35,205 bases of DNA from an uncultured Dehalococcoidia bacterium (lineage in GTDB: Bacteria; Chloroflexota; Dehalococcoidia; Dehalococcoidales; UBA1222), in contig CAIMVG010000003.1 of the NCBI GenBank assembly GCA_903844845.1, positions 1 through 35,205 of the forward strand, written 5' to 3'. Below are positions 6,675-14,193 of the stretch, in pieces. A model generated the notes under the pieces. The model worked only from the letters and a program-made list of their open reading frames with translations, was not told the DNA's origin and searched no databases. Position 1 is the stretch's first letter, and every line of letters starts with the position of its first letter. The position numbers were made by a program, and so were the translations under genes.

Positions 6675-7163
6675 TTGGATACCAAACAAAGTATGAGGTT
6701 AGAAAGCTATTTCTTAAATGCACAACTCTTTCTGTGGGGTCTGGGAAGTGGGCAAAAGGAAACATATAAATGGCTTGAACTGCATAGCATACAATTTGAA
6801 AGGGCCACTTATGAAAGTGTCCGTTTGCAGCTGATTGAAACCATTGGAATCCAAGGTGTCATACAAAAAATAATTATACCGTTGGTTCAAAAGAAGTTCC
6901 CCAAAGAAAGTCGAGACTTTTTACGAGAAAAGTGGAACAATCATCGGTTACCTGACCTAACTGAGGTCAATAAACTTACGATTAATGACAACTTTAAAGA
7001 ACTAAAAGAGAAAAAAGATGCCGGAGGGCAATATCGACTTTGGAAACCCTTCTTAGAGATTAGCACTCAGAATCCTACCTGGAATTATGTGGAAAGATGG
7101 GGGCAACTTGCGCCTATTTGGTTTTTGGAAATTGAAGATACATTCCACGATGCCAAGTATTAA
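6675..7163 (+). CDS. Hypothetical protein, first gene of cassette 2
   Basis: A 162-residue unrecognised protein starting with TTG at 6675. The choice is decided by AAGGAGGA at 6661-6668. It is mostly helical by composition and rich in aromatic residues (for example WNYVERWGQLAPIWFLEIED at the end). No signal, membrane segment or known motif is seen. It is the first gene after a good promoter and its GC is clearly lower than that of portal or capsid, so it arrived as part of a cargo module. Confidence 0.6.
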   Translation: MDTKQSMRLESYFLNAQLFLWGLGSGQKETYKWLELHSIQFERATYESVRLQLIETIGIQGVIQKIIIPLVQKKFPKESRDFLREKWNNHRLPDLTEVNKLTINDNFKELKEKKDAGGQYRLWKPFLEISTQNPTWNYVERWGQLAPIWFLEIEDTFHDAKY

Positions 7164-7199
7164 AGATGAAGATTTGTAGGCTAACCAAGGGAGGTAAAA

Positions 7200-7649
7200 A
7201 TGGCTAACTTGAAATCGAATGTTGAATTTCAACTGAGAAAAGTAAAAGAACTAAGGAACTCATCTGGGAAAACTGAAATATTAACTCACCCTGATCTCGG
7301 GAAGGTAAAGGAGAAGGTTAGGGACGACCAGACTCTGCGGCTCTTGAAAACCGATCGAAGCGCTCTTCAGTTTGCTCGTAATTATTGTAACCGAAGCGAT
7401 GAACGGAAAGGGTTAGGCGAGGGGGAAAAATTCTTAGGTGTCGTGGTTGTGCAATTTGAGGACTCATCAATTGGTGCGAAGCCTGTGCCTTCCACTATTC
7501 CGCAGATTAAAATAGCAGGTCACAGTGCTCGCCGCAAAGCCGGTACGACCACCTGGCTTTACTACGTTCAACCCGAGACATGTAAGGCATTTCATATTGA
7601 TACAACAGCGACCGGCGAACACCTTGTCGGGGAAAAAGTAGAATCTTGA
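7200..7649 (+). CDS. Hypothetical protein, second gene of cassette 2
   Basis: A 149-residue unrecognised protein with ATG after GGGAGG. The first half is basic and helical (QLRKVKELRNSSGKTEILTH, then KVKEKVRDDQTLRLLKTDRS). The second half is beta-like (FLGVVVVQFEDS and TTTWLYYVQPETC). This could be a nucleic-acid or protein-binding domain, but I see no diagnostic motif. It is co-oriented with its neighbours, with gaps of 36 and 28 bases. Confidence 0.6.
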   Translation: MANLKSNVEFQLRKVKELRNSSGKTEILTHPDLGKVKEKVRDDQTLRLLKTDRSALQFARNYCNRSDERKGLGEGEKFLGVVVVQFEDSSIGAKPVPSTIPQIKIAGHSARRKAGTTTWLYYVQPETCKAFHIDTTATGEHLVGEKVES

Positions 7650-7677
7650 AAGACACCTGACATTTGGAGAAAATGCA

Positions 7678-8160
7678 GTGGTGGACACAATTGGTATTTC
7701 AACCGACACTCAGGATTTCGTATGGGAATGGGGGGACCACTGGTTCCAGTTCGCCCGCCAAATATTCTCTTTGCTTCTGGACGAGGAATCTCAATTTGCT
7801 CCTCACACCCCTAGTGACCTGGAGGAGTTCCAACACCACGAGCTTCGTGCCTGGTTTATCGAGAATGCTGAGAGGATTATCCCTTTATGGGGCAAGTTTT
7901 ATGAGGCGAAATTTGCCGAACTCGAAATTGATGATAGCACTCCCTATTTACACTGGTTAAATCCTTTCAGGATGTTTTATGAGCCTGAATATCTAAGCGA
8001 ATTGGCCCATGTGCTCCATATGCAAGAAACTGATTCTACATGGGAACCATCTGAAAAGGGAGCATGGGACGCCTGCATGTTGTTGTTTACACAGGGAACT
8101 ATCGTAAGGCAATTCTACGACTGGGTATGCATTGAGGACCTGGGTAAAACCGATGAATGA
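7678..8160 (+). CDS. Hypothetical acidic protein, third gene of cassette 2
   Basis: A 160-residue acidic, Trp-rich, helical protein starting with GTG at 7678, chosen because GGAG lies 8 bases before it. The stop overlaps the start of the DnaA-domain-like gene by 8 bases, so both are made together and may interact. Acidic, DNA-mimic-like composition (many Asp and Glu among aromatics) is compatible with an inhibitor, but that is only a suggestion. No family recognised. Confidence 0.6.
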   Translation: MVDTIGISTDTQDFVWEWGDHWFQFARQIFSLLLDEESQFAPHTPSDLEEFQHHELRAWFIENAERIIPLWGKFYEAKFAELEIDDSTPYLHWLNPFRMFYEPEYLSELAHVLHMQETDSTWEPSEKGAWDACMLLFTQGTIVRQFYDWVCIEDLGKTDE

Positions 8161-8623
8161 TGCCAGGGAAATCTGGTTATTAGCATTAATTGAGATTGAG
8201 GCAAATGTATCCTGGCTCAATTTCTTAACGTGGTTCAAAGACACACAAGGGCTTGAATACGATAATACTCATTTCATTGTCGGCGTTCCCACCGCATGCG
8301 TAGCCGAATACCTGAAAATAAATTGGCGCCCTCCAATAGAGAATACCCTTGAACGAATAATGCAAAGGGGCATGAAAGTGCATTTCCAGATTGTCTCACC
8401 ATGGTTCGCGAAAGTTAAGAGCAGGGATGAAAAAATCTCATTGATCACTGTCGATGACCCTGGCTCTAGATCCCTTTCAGCCTTGACCGAATTGGAAAAG
8501 CTTAGGGGTTGCCTGATGGAGTTAGTCAGAATCCCCGATCCTGATGTCACTTGTTTTGTAAAACTTGCCGGGATGAAGTGGGGATTAAGATTCGAAGGTC
8601 ATGCTGGTGCAACAAATCCTTAA
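8153..8623 (+). CDS. Stand-alone DnaA domain I-like protein
   Basis: A 156-residue protein. Residues 1 to about 75 match the layout of DnaA domain I: Trp near residue 8, a helix with EIEANVSWLNFLTWF like the E. coli F-x-x-W-I segment, a DNTHFIVGVP strand like NTLALYAPN, then VAEYLKINWRPPIENTLERI like the FVLDWVRDKYLNNI helix. In DnaA this domain binds DnaB helicase, other DnaA molecules and regulators, and does not hydrolyse ATP. There is no AAA+ or DNA-binding domain here. The remaining 80 residues are unrecognised. The ATG at 8153 overlaps the previous gene by 8 bases, and coupling replaces a ribosome site. I infer it touches host or phage replication initiation; the domain call is from pattern reading only. 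Confidence 0.6.
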   Translation: MNDAREIWLLALIEIEANVSWLNFLTWFKDTQGLEYDNTHFIVGVPTACVAEYLKINWRPPIENTLERIMQRGMKVHFQIVSPWFAKVKSRDEKISLITVDDPGSRSLSALTELEKLRGCLMELVRIPDPDVTCFVKLAGMKWGLRFEGHAGATNP

Positions 8624-8648
8624 CGGATTTTGAATTGGAGGTATACAT

Positions 8649-9854
8649 ATGACAAATCCAAGTAAGATATTAGTCGTCTGTTCGGGCAATACTTGCCGAT
8701 CGCCAATGGGAAAAATTATTTTAGAGAAGATGCTCCAAGATCATGGACTGGATACAACATACAAGGTGGATAGTGCAGCTTGCGTTAAGACTAGCGACAC
8801 AAAGGCTCATCCAAACTCCCAAAAAGTAATCGAGGAGCTTTATGGGGAAGACTTACTAGCGAGTCATGTACCGAAGAAGTTGACCAAGGAAATGATTGAC
8901 GAGGCGAAAGTTATTATAGTCATGGAAGAATACATGAAAGGCAGTCTCCCCGCAGATAAAGTTATTGTCTTGGGAATCCAGGATATTTGGGGCTCAAATA
9001 TTGCCGCCTATAAAACGTGTGCTGGTGAAATGCAACAGAGCTTTCGGAAATATTGGCTAAAGATAACAAACGGGGTTTCTCAACTTCAGAATACTTCGTC
9101 TCAACCACCAGCCACTGATATTAAAGAGATATCAGATTTAAAGATGGCAGAAATTTTGAAGAAATATGGGTTGGACCCGTGGCCCTCTGCCCCAAAAATA
9201 TGTGAAGAAGTTCTCAAAATTGCCAAAAGTGTTAATTATGGCCGAGGTACCCATTCCAAAACCGTTACAAGGCTCATGCTGAATATGTATGATGACTTGG
9301 TAGCTATTGATCTCATCAAACGTGTTAACAACGGCCGTATTCTTGCTGAGATGATCGGGTTGTCTCACGATATTGGAGTTGGCAAGGAAAAACCTAATGA
9401 AGAGCACAATCACGCCGGTTGGCGGATATTAAAAGAACAGTTGTGGGAAGGGCATACCCTAGGTGATAACGAAGAGGATTCGCGCGCCCTGATAATGTAT
9501 GGCGTCTTCTATCACAGGGATGAGATTATTGACGGCAAGCTTAAGCCTTTAGGTGATATACCTTTTTGGGACTCTCGGACTGCTGCCCAATTCGTGTCTT
9601 TAGTTCGAATCGCTGATGGGCTGGACTATGGTTACTGCACAGGTGGCCCAGATAAGATAAAGAAAGTGGAAATGGTTAGAACCCCGAAAGGAGTCGAGTG
9701 CAGAATTTTCCCACGGCCCGGACAGAACGTGATATCCCTTATCGCAAAATCCTATAAAAAGCGTGAGGTATTTGAAGCTACATTCGGCAAGTTAACATAC
9801 TGGTTACCTGGGGAAGGTGGCAGCTGGGTGCCTTGGAAACCAGGCACATCATGA
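8649..9854 (+). CDS. LMW phosphatase (arginine-phosphatase-like) fused to an HD domain
   Basis: A 401-residue two-domain enzyme. Residues 5 to about 145 are a low-molecular-weight protein phosphatase: P-loop CSGNTCRS (C11 nucleophile, R17) and the general-acid region QDIWGSNIAAYK, which aligns with DPYGGSIDAYR of YwlE-type enzymes. Thr15 sits where protein-arginine phosphatases have Thr and tyrosine phosphatases usually have Ile. Residues 195 to about 370 are an HD metal phosphohydrolase domain with THSK, LSHDIG, EEHNHAG, YHRDE and RIADGLD, closest in style to the C-terminal HD domain of exopolyphosphatase/GppA proteins. Both active sites look intact. The HD substrate is unknown (nucleotide, polyphosphate or other). 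It is the last gene of the cassette. Confidence 0.8.
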   Translation: MTNPSKILVVCSGNTCRSPMGKIILEKMLQDHGLDTTYKVDSAACVKTSDTKAHPNSQKVIEELYGEDLLASHVPKKLTKEMIDEAKVIIVMEEYMKGSLPADKVIVLGIQDIWGSNIAAYKTCAGEMQQSFRKYWLKITNGVSQLQNTSSQPPATDIKEISDLKMAEILKKYGLDPWPSAPKICEEVLKIAKSVNYGRGTHSKTVTRLMLNMYDDLVAIDLIKRVNNGRILAEMIGLSHDIGVGKEKPNEEHNHAGWRILKEQLWEGHTLGDNEEDSRALIMYGVFYHRDEIIDGKLKPLGDIPFWDSRTAAQFVSLVRIADGLDYGYCTGGPDKIKKVEMVRTPKGVECRIFPRPGQNVISLIAKSYKKREVFEATFGKLTYWLPGEGGSWVPWKPGTS

Positions 9855-10016
9855 GTTCAACCATCCTCATATCTTAACCAAACTGACTGAAGTTTTACTA
9901 TTAATTTATTAAGAACTAATTCTAAATATAAAGAACGCGATATTATTCCTTTTTTGAATTCTTACGCCAGATAAAAAATATCTAAACTAAATAATCAATA
10001 ATTCAACCAACCCGGA

Positions 10017-10047
10017 AGCCTCGCGGAATAACAACGCGGGGCTTTTT
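10017..10047 (+). terminator. Rho-independent terminator after cassette 2
   Basis: AGCCTCGCG (10017-10025) pairs with CGCGGGGCT (10035-10043) with one T-G pair, followed by a run of five T. It separates the cargo cassette from the scaffold gene, so head genes need read-through or another promoter. The 160 bases before it (9855-10016) are AT-rich with no gene. Confidence 0.8.
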
Positions 10048-10072
10048 CTATTTAAAGGAGATATAACAGATT

Positions 10073-10714
10073 ATGGACGGAACTGGAACTAAGCAGGACA
10101 CCGGGGTGACGCAAAACTCGCCCGCGGCTTCTGCGACTGCACAGGAAACTCCAACGGCACCTCAGACTTTTACCTCGGAACAAGTACAACAACAGATCAG
10201 CGCAGCCCTATCCAGGGCGGGCAGGGAAACCAAGAACCTCGAAACTGCCCGGGCCGATATCGCCGCACGCGAAGCCCGAATCATCAAGGCCGAACAGGAA
10301 CGGGAGCTGGCTGAACTCGAAGCGGTGAAAGACAAGCCCGAGGAACTATCCATCATCCAGCGCAGGCAGAAGCTGGCCGCCGACATCCGCACCCATAACG
10401 AGGAAGTCGAAAAGCGCAACCTCGAATGGGCAACCCGCGAGGCGGAAGTCAGCGAAGCGAAGGCCATCCGGTTTGAACTGGCTCTCAATGGCGCCGCCGA
10501 GAAACACGGGGTCTCACTCGAAGTTCTCAAAGCTAAAGCGGAAAAACTCGGCGTAATCACGCCCGACGGCATCGAGGAACTGGCTGCCGTCCTGCCAAAG
10601 AAAACCATTGTACCTGTGCCTGATTCAGGGAAAGGGATGGGGGGCGAAGACGCCTCAAAGCTCTCGCCGGAAGAGAAATTCAGGCGAGGTGTGGAAAGGG
10701 AAAAGAAGGGGTAA
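10073..10714 (+). CDS. Phage scaffold protein
   Basis: A 213-residue protein expected to line the prohead during assembly and leave before DNA filling. After a Thr/Gln/Ala-rich disordered N terminus (1-35) there is a long charged coiled coil from about residue 45 to 145, and a basic C terminus ending ERGVEREKKG-like (EEKFRRGVEREKKG), the sort of tail that binds capsid protein. The position directly before the major capsid gene is the classic one. AAAGGAG lies 12 bases before the ATG. No protease domain is visible, so maturation cleavage, if any, is not encoded here. Confidence 0.75.
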   Translation: MDGTGTKQDTGVTQNSPAASATAQETPTAPQTFTSEQVQQQISAALSRAGRETKNLETARADIAAREARIIKAEQERELAELEAVKDKPEELSIIQRRQKLAADIRTHNEEVEKRNLEWATREAEVSEAKAIRFELALNGAAEKHGVSLEVLKAKAEKLGVITPDGIEELAAVLPKKTIVPVPDSGKGMGGEDASKLSPEEKFRRGVEREKKG

Positions 10715-10733
10715 GGAACTACGACAAAGTTGA

Positions 10734-10753
10734 GGGCACGGCACGCCGTGCCC
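10734..10753. repeat. GC-rich palindrome in scaffold-capsid gap
   Basis: GGGCACGGC (10734-10742) pairs with GCCGTGCCC (10745-10753). It stands just before a degenerate REP-like element and could act as a mobile short palindrome or attenuator. No T run follows. Confidence 0.5.
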
Positions 10754-10771
10754 CTACAAACGAGATTCTGG

Positions 10772-10793
10772 ATGCCGGATTCCTCTACGGCAT
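10772..10793 (+). repeat. Degenerate REP-like palindrome
   Basis: ATGCCG (10772-10777) pairs with CGGCAT (10788-10793). The flanks ATTCTGG and GAC match the REP-like copies at 1070 and 10862 although the stem bases differ, consistent with the same family under pressure to keep pairing. Confidence 0.45.
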
Positions 10794-10861
10794 GACAACG
10801 AGGGGACGTGGGGAACGAGATTGCCGCGCTGTGCTCGCAATAACAACCACGAATATTCTGG

Positions 10862-10887
10862 ATTCCCGAGTCTCGACGCTCGGGAAT
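10862..10887 (+). repeat. REP-like palindrome, copy 2
   Basis: ATTCCCGAG (10862-10870) pairs with CTCGGGAAT (10879-10887) around TCTCGACG, preceded by ATTCTGG and followed by GACAACGA. It ends 26 bases before the capsid gene start. Confidence 0.7.
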
Positions 10888-10913
10888 GACAACGAAATAA
10901 ATAAGGAGAATGA

Positions 10914-11897
10914 ATGCTAACACTTGCAGACTATCAGAAACTGGACAAGGACATGATTGTCCAGGCCATCTATGACTGGATCTTCCAGAGCGATTCCGGA
11001 TTCCTTTCGAAACTGGCCGTGCGCGAGGTGAAGGGCAACGGCATCAAGTATGACGTCAAGACCGCCCGCGCCGCCGTATCGTTTCAGGACCCGATGGACG
11101 ACATCCCTGAAACGACCCCGACCTTTGTGCAGCGGAGCGCCGCGCTCTACGTCGCTATCAAGGACACTCTGGTTTCCAAGTTCGCTATCGCTACCAATTC
11201 GACGCAGAACCCCGAGTTCGTGCAGATTAAAAGCGACATCGAGGACTTCACCGCCGCTATCAACAACATCCTCGTCCTCGGGCAGACGACCACGGCGGGC
11301 AGCACAAAGCAGCCCAAGGGGATGCTGAAACTTATCTCGGAACTGGAAAGCGAAGCGACCACCGACCTCGACGCCATCAACAACACCCAGGTTATCGCGA
11401 ACTCCGCCACTTCCGGGGCTCTCACGCTCGACAAGCTGGACGAGCTGATCGACGCCGTGAACGGGGCAAACTTCCTGATGATGTCCAAGATGTCCCGCCG
11501 CAAGCTGAACATCCTCGCCCGCGCCTCCGGCAGCATCCTGAAAGTGGAGCAGGACGGCTTCGGGCGCTTCATCCAGATGTACAACGACCTCCCGGTATAC
11601 ATCAACACGAACATCCCCAACAACATGCCGGACAGCATCGCATCTGTGCTGACAACTTCGACTTATGACCCCTCCACGACACGGGCCGCAGGCAACGACA
11701 ACTCGCCCATCTTCTGCGGGCGCATCGGGGACGATGGGGCTTTCTGCGCCAACCAGGCTATCCCGCTGACGCAGGAACTGGTGGGCACTTCACAGAAGAA
11801 AGACGCGGAAATCCGCCGCGTGAAGTGGTATCACGGCTTCGCCGCTTACGACAAATATTCGCTCGCGGTGCTAACCGGCTGCTGCCCCACGGACTAA
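10914..11897 (+). CDS. Major capsid protein (HK97 fold)
   Basis: A 327-residue protein that forms the icosahedral shell. It follows the scaffold gene, has AAGGAG before the ATG, and shows typical HK97-type features: an N-terminal region with an elongated loop (FQDPMDDIPETTPTF), a spine helix near LDKLDELIDAVNG, then the SKMSRRKLNILAR segment common in phage capsid proteins and the P-domain-like strand with LPVYINTNIPNN. There is no fused protease. High GC and optimal-looking codons suggest strong expression. It is shorter than HK97 gp5, in line with having no delta domain because a separate scaffold exists. Confidence 0.85.
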   Translation: MLTLADYQKLDKDMIVQAIYDWIFQSDSGFLSKLAVREVKGNGIKYDVKTARAAVSFQDPMDDIPETTPTFVQRSAALYVAIKDTLVSKFAIATNSTQNPEFVQIKSDIEDFTAAINNILVLGQTTTAGSTKQPKGMLKLISELESEATTDLDAINNTQVIANSATSGALTLDKLDELIDAVNGANFLMMSKMSRRKLNILARASGSILKVEQDGFGRFIQMYNDLPVYINTNIPNNMPDSIASVLTTSTYDPSTTRAAGNDNSPIFCGRIGDDGAFCANQAIPLTQELVGTSQKKDAEIRRVKWYHGFAAYDKYSLAVLTGCCPTD

Positions 11898-11923
11898 ATA
11901 AACAAGAGTGAGGTGAAAAGGAA

Positions 11924-12334
11924 ATGGCTTTAACAGACGCACAGAGCGGGGCGCTCATACTCGACGGGAGCATCCCGGTGGAAGTTACCCTCGCCGGAAC
12001 GGTTGCCAAGGGCGACCTCATCGGCTATTCGACCGGCTGGAAACGGGCGCTGGCTACTGCCGGCAGCGTCGTCCAGGGGAAGGCCGTCGCGGGAATGGAT
12101 GGCAAGACCGGCGACAAGATCGTGGCCTATTTCGGCAAGACGCGCATCGGCGGACGGCTGACCGCCATGACGGCGGGTTCGGCGGTTTTCGGAGAAGAGG
12201 GGAGCGGGAACGGAAAATACACCGAGACCATCCCCACGACTCAGAACGACTCCACCAAGCAGGTGGGGGTATCGATTTCCGCGACCGAAGCGGTAATCGA
12301 CCCGAACGCAGAAGCTGATACAGTGCACGCGTAG
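11924..12334 (+). CDS. Capsid decoration (cement) protein
   Basis: A 136-residue Gly/Ala/Thr-rich beta protein directly after the capsid gene. The pattern SIPVEVTLAGTVAKGDLIGY followed by KAVAGMDGKTGDKIVAYFG is like the DUF2190-type head-decoration proteins that bind the outside of the shell and stabilise it after expansion. It starts 26 bases after the capsid stop and is followed by a GC-rich hairpin, which may set the ratio of capsid to downstream products. Confidence 0.65.
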   Translation: MALTDAQSGALILDGSIPVEVTLAGTVAKGDLIGYSTGWKRALATAGSVVQGKAVAGMDGKTGDKIVAYFGKTRIGGRLTAMTAGSAVFGEEGSGNGKYTETIPTTQNDSTKQVGVSISATEAVIDPNAEADTVHA

Positions 12335-12342
12335 GGGATGGG

Positions 12343-12362
12343 GGGGGCGGGGGACCGCCCCC
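12343..12362 (+). terminator. GC-rich hairpin after decoration gene
   Basis: GGGGGCGG (12343-12350) pairs with CCGCCCCC (12355-12362) around GGGA, followed by TTCTCTTCTTT. The pyrimidine tract is not a pure T run, so this may be a partial terminator or attenuator. Confidence 0.55.
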
Positions 12363-12384
12363 TTCTCTTCTTTAAGGAGAATCC

Positions 12385-12708
12385 ATGAGTTATCTAATAC
12401 CGCAAATCACGCTATCGCAATTACAAAGCATGACCCCCGGGCAGATTAAAGATTCGCCCTCTGTCATCGTAACCAACGAGGAAGGCCATTACCTGGGGAT
12501 ACTGATTGTGCCGCAGACGGATTTCATCAAGGCGCAGGCCGAGTACATGGGCGAGATGTCTAACGGGGTGAAGCCGAGGAAAGACGATGTTTCGGCTGCC
12601 GTGATCTCAAACGAGCCGAAAGTTAAGCGGGCGAGACGCAAAATAGTACGCCGGAAAAAGAAAGACAAGCCAAGTAAAAGCAAGGGGACGATAGAGGCGA
12701 TAGGGTAA
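12385..12708 (+). CDS. Small basic protein of head operon
   Basis: A 107-residue protein in two parts. Residues 1 to about 58 form an alpha/beta unit with SPSVIVTNEEGHYLGILIVP, a hairpin resembling Phd-type antitoxins. Residues 62-107 are strongly basic (VKRARRKIVRRKKKD) and probably disordered, able to bind DNA or the acidic face of another protein. AAGGAG precedes the ATG. Position and high GC put it in the head operon, so a head-completion or DNA-binding virion role is at least as likely as a TA role, and no toxin gene is adjacent. Confidence 0.6.
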   Translation: MSYLIPQITLSQLQSMTPGQIKDSPSVIVTNEEGHYLGILIVPQTDFIKAQAEYMGEMSNGVKPRKDDVSAAVISNEPKVKRARRKIVRRKKKDKPSKSKGTIEAIG

Positions 12709-12723
12709 AACAGCCTTTGTTTA

Positions 12724-13932
12724 TTAACCTATAGTTACAACCACTTTTGTGACATTAGGCGCTATTGACGTCGTAACTAAAGTTGACCCTGTGAACTCCT
12801 TTGTAATGTTACCCGAAATTGTCAACGCATAAGCCAAATCATCATCGACCTCGAAACCATTGACGTCAAGGTATTGAATGGTCGCGTTAAAGGTATAGGG
12901 TTGGGCACCAGAGTTGGTTATAGAGAATTTCCAAGCAATACGCCACCAAGTGGAATTCTGTTCGGTAACGGCCCACCCAATGTTACTAATCTGAGCGGAA
13001 GTCGTTGTGGTCGGTGGATAACTCTGGCTGGCTATATTCACAACCACCTTTGTGATTTTGGGGGCTATTGAAGTGGTAACTAAAGTTGAACCGGTAAATT
13101 CCTTTGTAGAACTCCCTGGAATGCTCAGGCCGTAAGCCAAATCGTCATCGACCTCGAAACCATTAACATCCAGATATTGGATTGTCGCATTAAAATAATA
13201 TGGTTGTGTCCCTGGATTGGTGAGGGTAAATTTCCAGGATACGCGCCACCAAGTGGAATTCTGTTCGGTAACGGCCCACCCAACATTGCTAAGCTGAACT
13301 GAAGCAGTTGTGGTTGGTGGATTGGTCTTACTTGTCGTAGTGCTAGTTTGAGTAATAGCACTGGTGGTTGGGGATTGACTTTGGCTAGTTGCGTTGAAAG
13401 GGGTGGTTGCGGGTGGGGTATACAACTTAGCTTGCAAAACTGTAAGCTCGGGAATGGTGCGTTGGGCCCCTAAAACGGTTTGGTAGGTAAAAGTACCTAA
13501 CACTTTACCCACGAATTCAATGATGTCATTCTCTAACAATCTTGAACCAGAATAATGTACGTACACATCATCCGACCAAAAACCAAAGGAAGAAGACGTA
13601 ACATAGACACGTAACACGTAATTATTGTTGCCGGATTCGGTAACCTGTACTACCTGGCCTGTGTAATAAACCTGTTTACCTACATACTGTTCAATGTTGC
13701 GGAATAAATCCTGGTAATTAACGATAATACTTTGAGATTTTAATTGGTCAAATGTGGCGGCTGCAGTGGTTTTTGGGATGATGCTAGTGGTTGAGGGTGC
13801 CATCGTGGTTTGACTGCTAGTATTTGGTGAGCTAACGGTATTCGCGTAAGGCGTTAAATATCCGCTGCTGCTAGAACAAGAAAACAAACTCACAGATAAT
13901 ACCACCACGGAAGCAATTAACAACCTCTTCAC
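12724..13932 (-). CDS. Lipoprotein with OB-like domain and two tandem beta repeats
   Basis: A protein of about 402 residues, opposite to the structural genes on both sides. I prefer the GTG at 13932 to the ATG at 13938 because GGAG abuts the ATG but lies 6 bases from the GTG. A signal peptide ends in the lipobox LFSC, so it would be anchored outside the membrane. A Ser/Thr-rich linker, then an OB-fold-like region (YVGKQVYYTGQVVQV to about LTVLQAK), another Thr-rich linker and two copies of a roughly 100-residue FxLYD-like beta domain follow. The DNA copies are 303 bases apart and share a perfect 40-base run (12941 and 13244). As a moron it is a candidate for lysogenic conversion or superinfection exclusion; function unproven. 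Confidence 0.75.
   Translation of the reverse strand: MKRLLIASVVVLSVSLFSCSSSSGYLTPYANTVSSPNTSSQTTMAPSTTSIIPKTTAAATFDQLKSQSIIVNYQDLFRNIEQYVGKQVYYTGQVVQVTESGNNNYVLRVYVTSSSFGFWSDDVYVHYSGSRLLENDIIEFVGKVLGTFTYQTVLGAQRTIPELTVLQAKLYTPPATTPFNATSQSQSPTTSAITQTSTTTSKTNPPTTTASVQLSNVGWAVTEQNSTWWRVSWKFTLTNPGTQPYYFNATIQYLDVNGFEVDDDLAYGLSIPGSSTKEFTGSTLVTTSIAPKITKVVVNIASQSYPPTTTTSAQISNIGWAVTEQNSTWWRIAWKFSITNSGAQPYTFNATIQYLDVNGFEVDDDLAYALTISGNITKEFTGSTLVTTSIAPNVTKVVVTIG
12737..13342. repeat. 303-bp tandem duplication inside lipoprotein gene
   Basis: Two in-frame direct copies (12737-13039 and 13040-13342). The stretch at 12941-12980 is identical to 13244-13283, while other parts differ mainly at third positions, so the duplication is recent or kept alike by conversion. 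Confidence 0.8.
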
Positions 13933-14000
13933 TTGCATCTCCTGCCTAAATCACCTGGATCCACATATCAACCATATCTACGCCAACTATGAGTGCCACA

Positions 14001-14006
14001 ATTATA
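14001..14006 (-). promoter_or_regulatory. Candidate -10 for the lipoprotein gene
   Basis: A TATAAT on the minus strand lies about 70 bases upstream of the GTG start. Only a weak TTTTTG is found at the -35 distance (16-base spacer). The gap 13933-14193 otherwise holds a REP-like element and no gene. Confidence 0.35.
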
Positions 14007-14089
14007 CACCCGTAAAGCAAGACAAAAAGACGAGTAGCCAACCATCAGCTACGAGATAACCGTTCACACCGCCAATAAATTTATCCTGG

Positions 14090-14115
14090 ATTCCTGGGTC
14101 TCGACGCCCGGGAAT
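14090..14115 (+). repeat. REP-like palindrome, copy 3 (covarying)
   Basis: ATTCCTGGG (14090-14098) pairs with CCCGGGAAT (14107-14115) around TCTCGACG. Compared with copy 2 the A-T pair in GAG/CTC became G-C on both sides, and one T-G pair appears, which suits a plus-strand RNA hairpin. Confidence 0.65.
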
Positions 14116-14193
14116 GACCACATTGGGGGACGGGATTGCCACAAGTTAAAGGGATCGTTTAACCGTTCAGAGGAATAAAACCGGGGGTGATAT

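Noticed and set aside
12385-12708. Antitoxin of a toxin-antitoxin pair
   Set aside because: The Phd-like hairpin is weak evidence, no toxin is adjacent, and the gene matches the head operon in GC and orientation.
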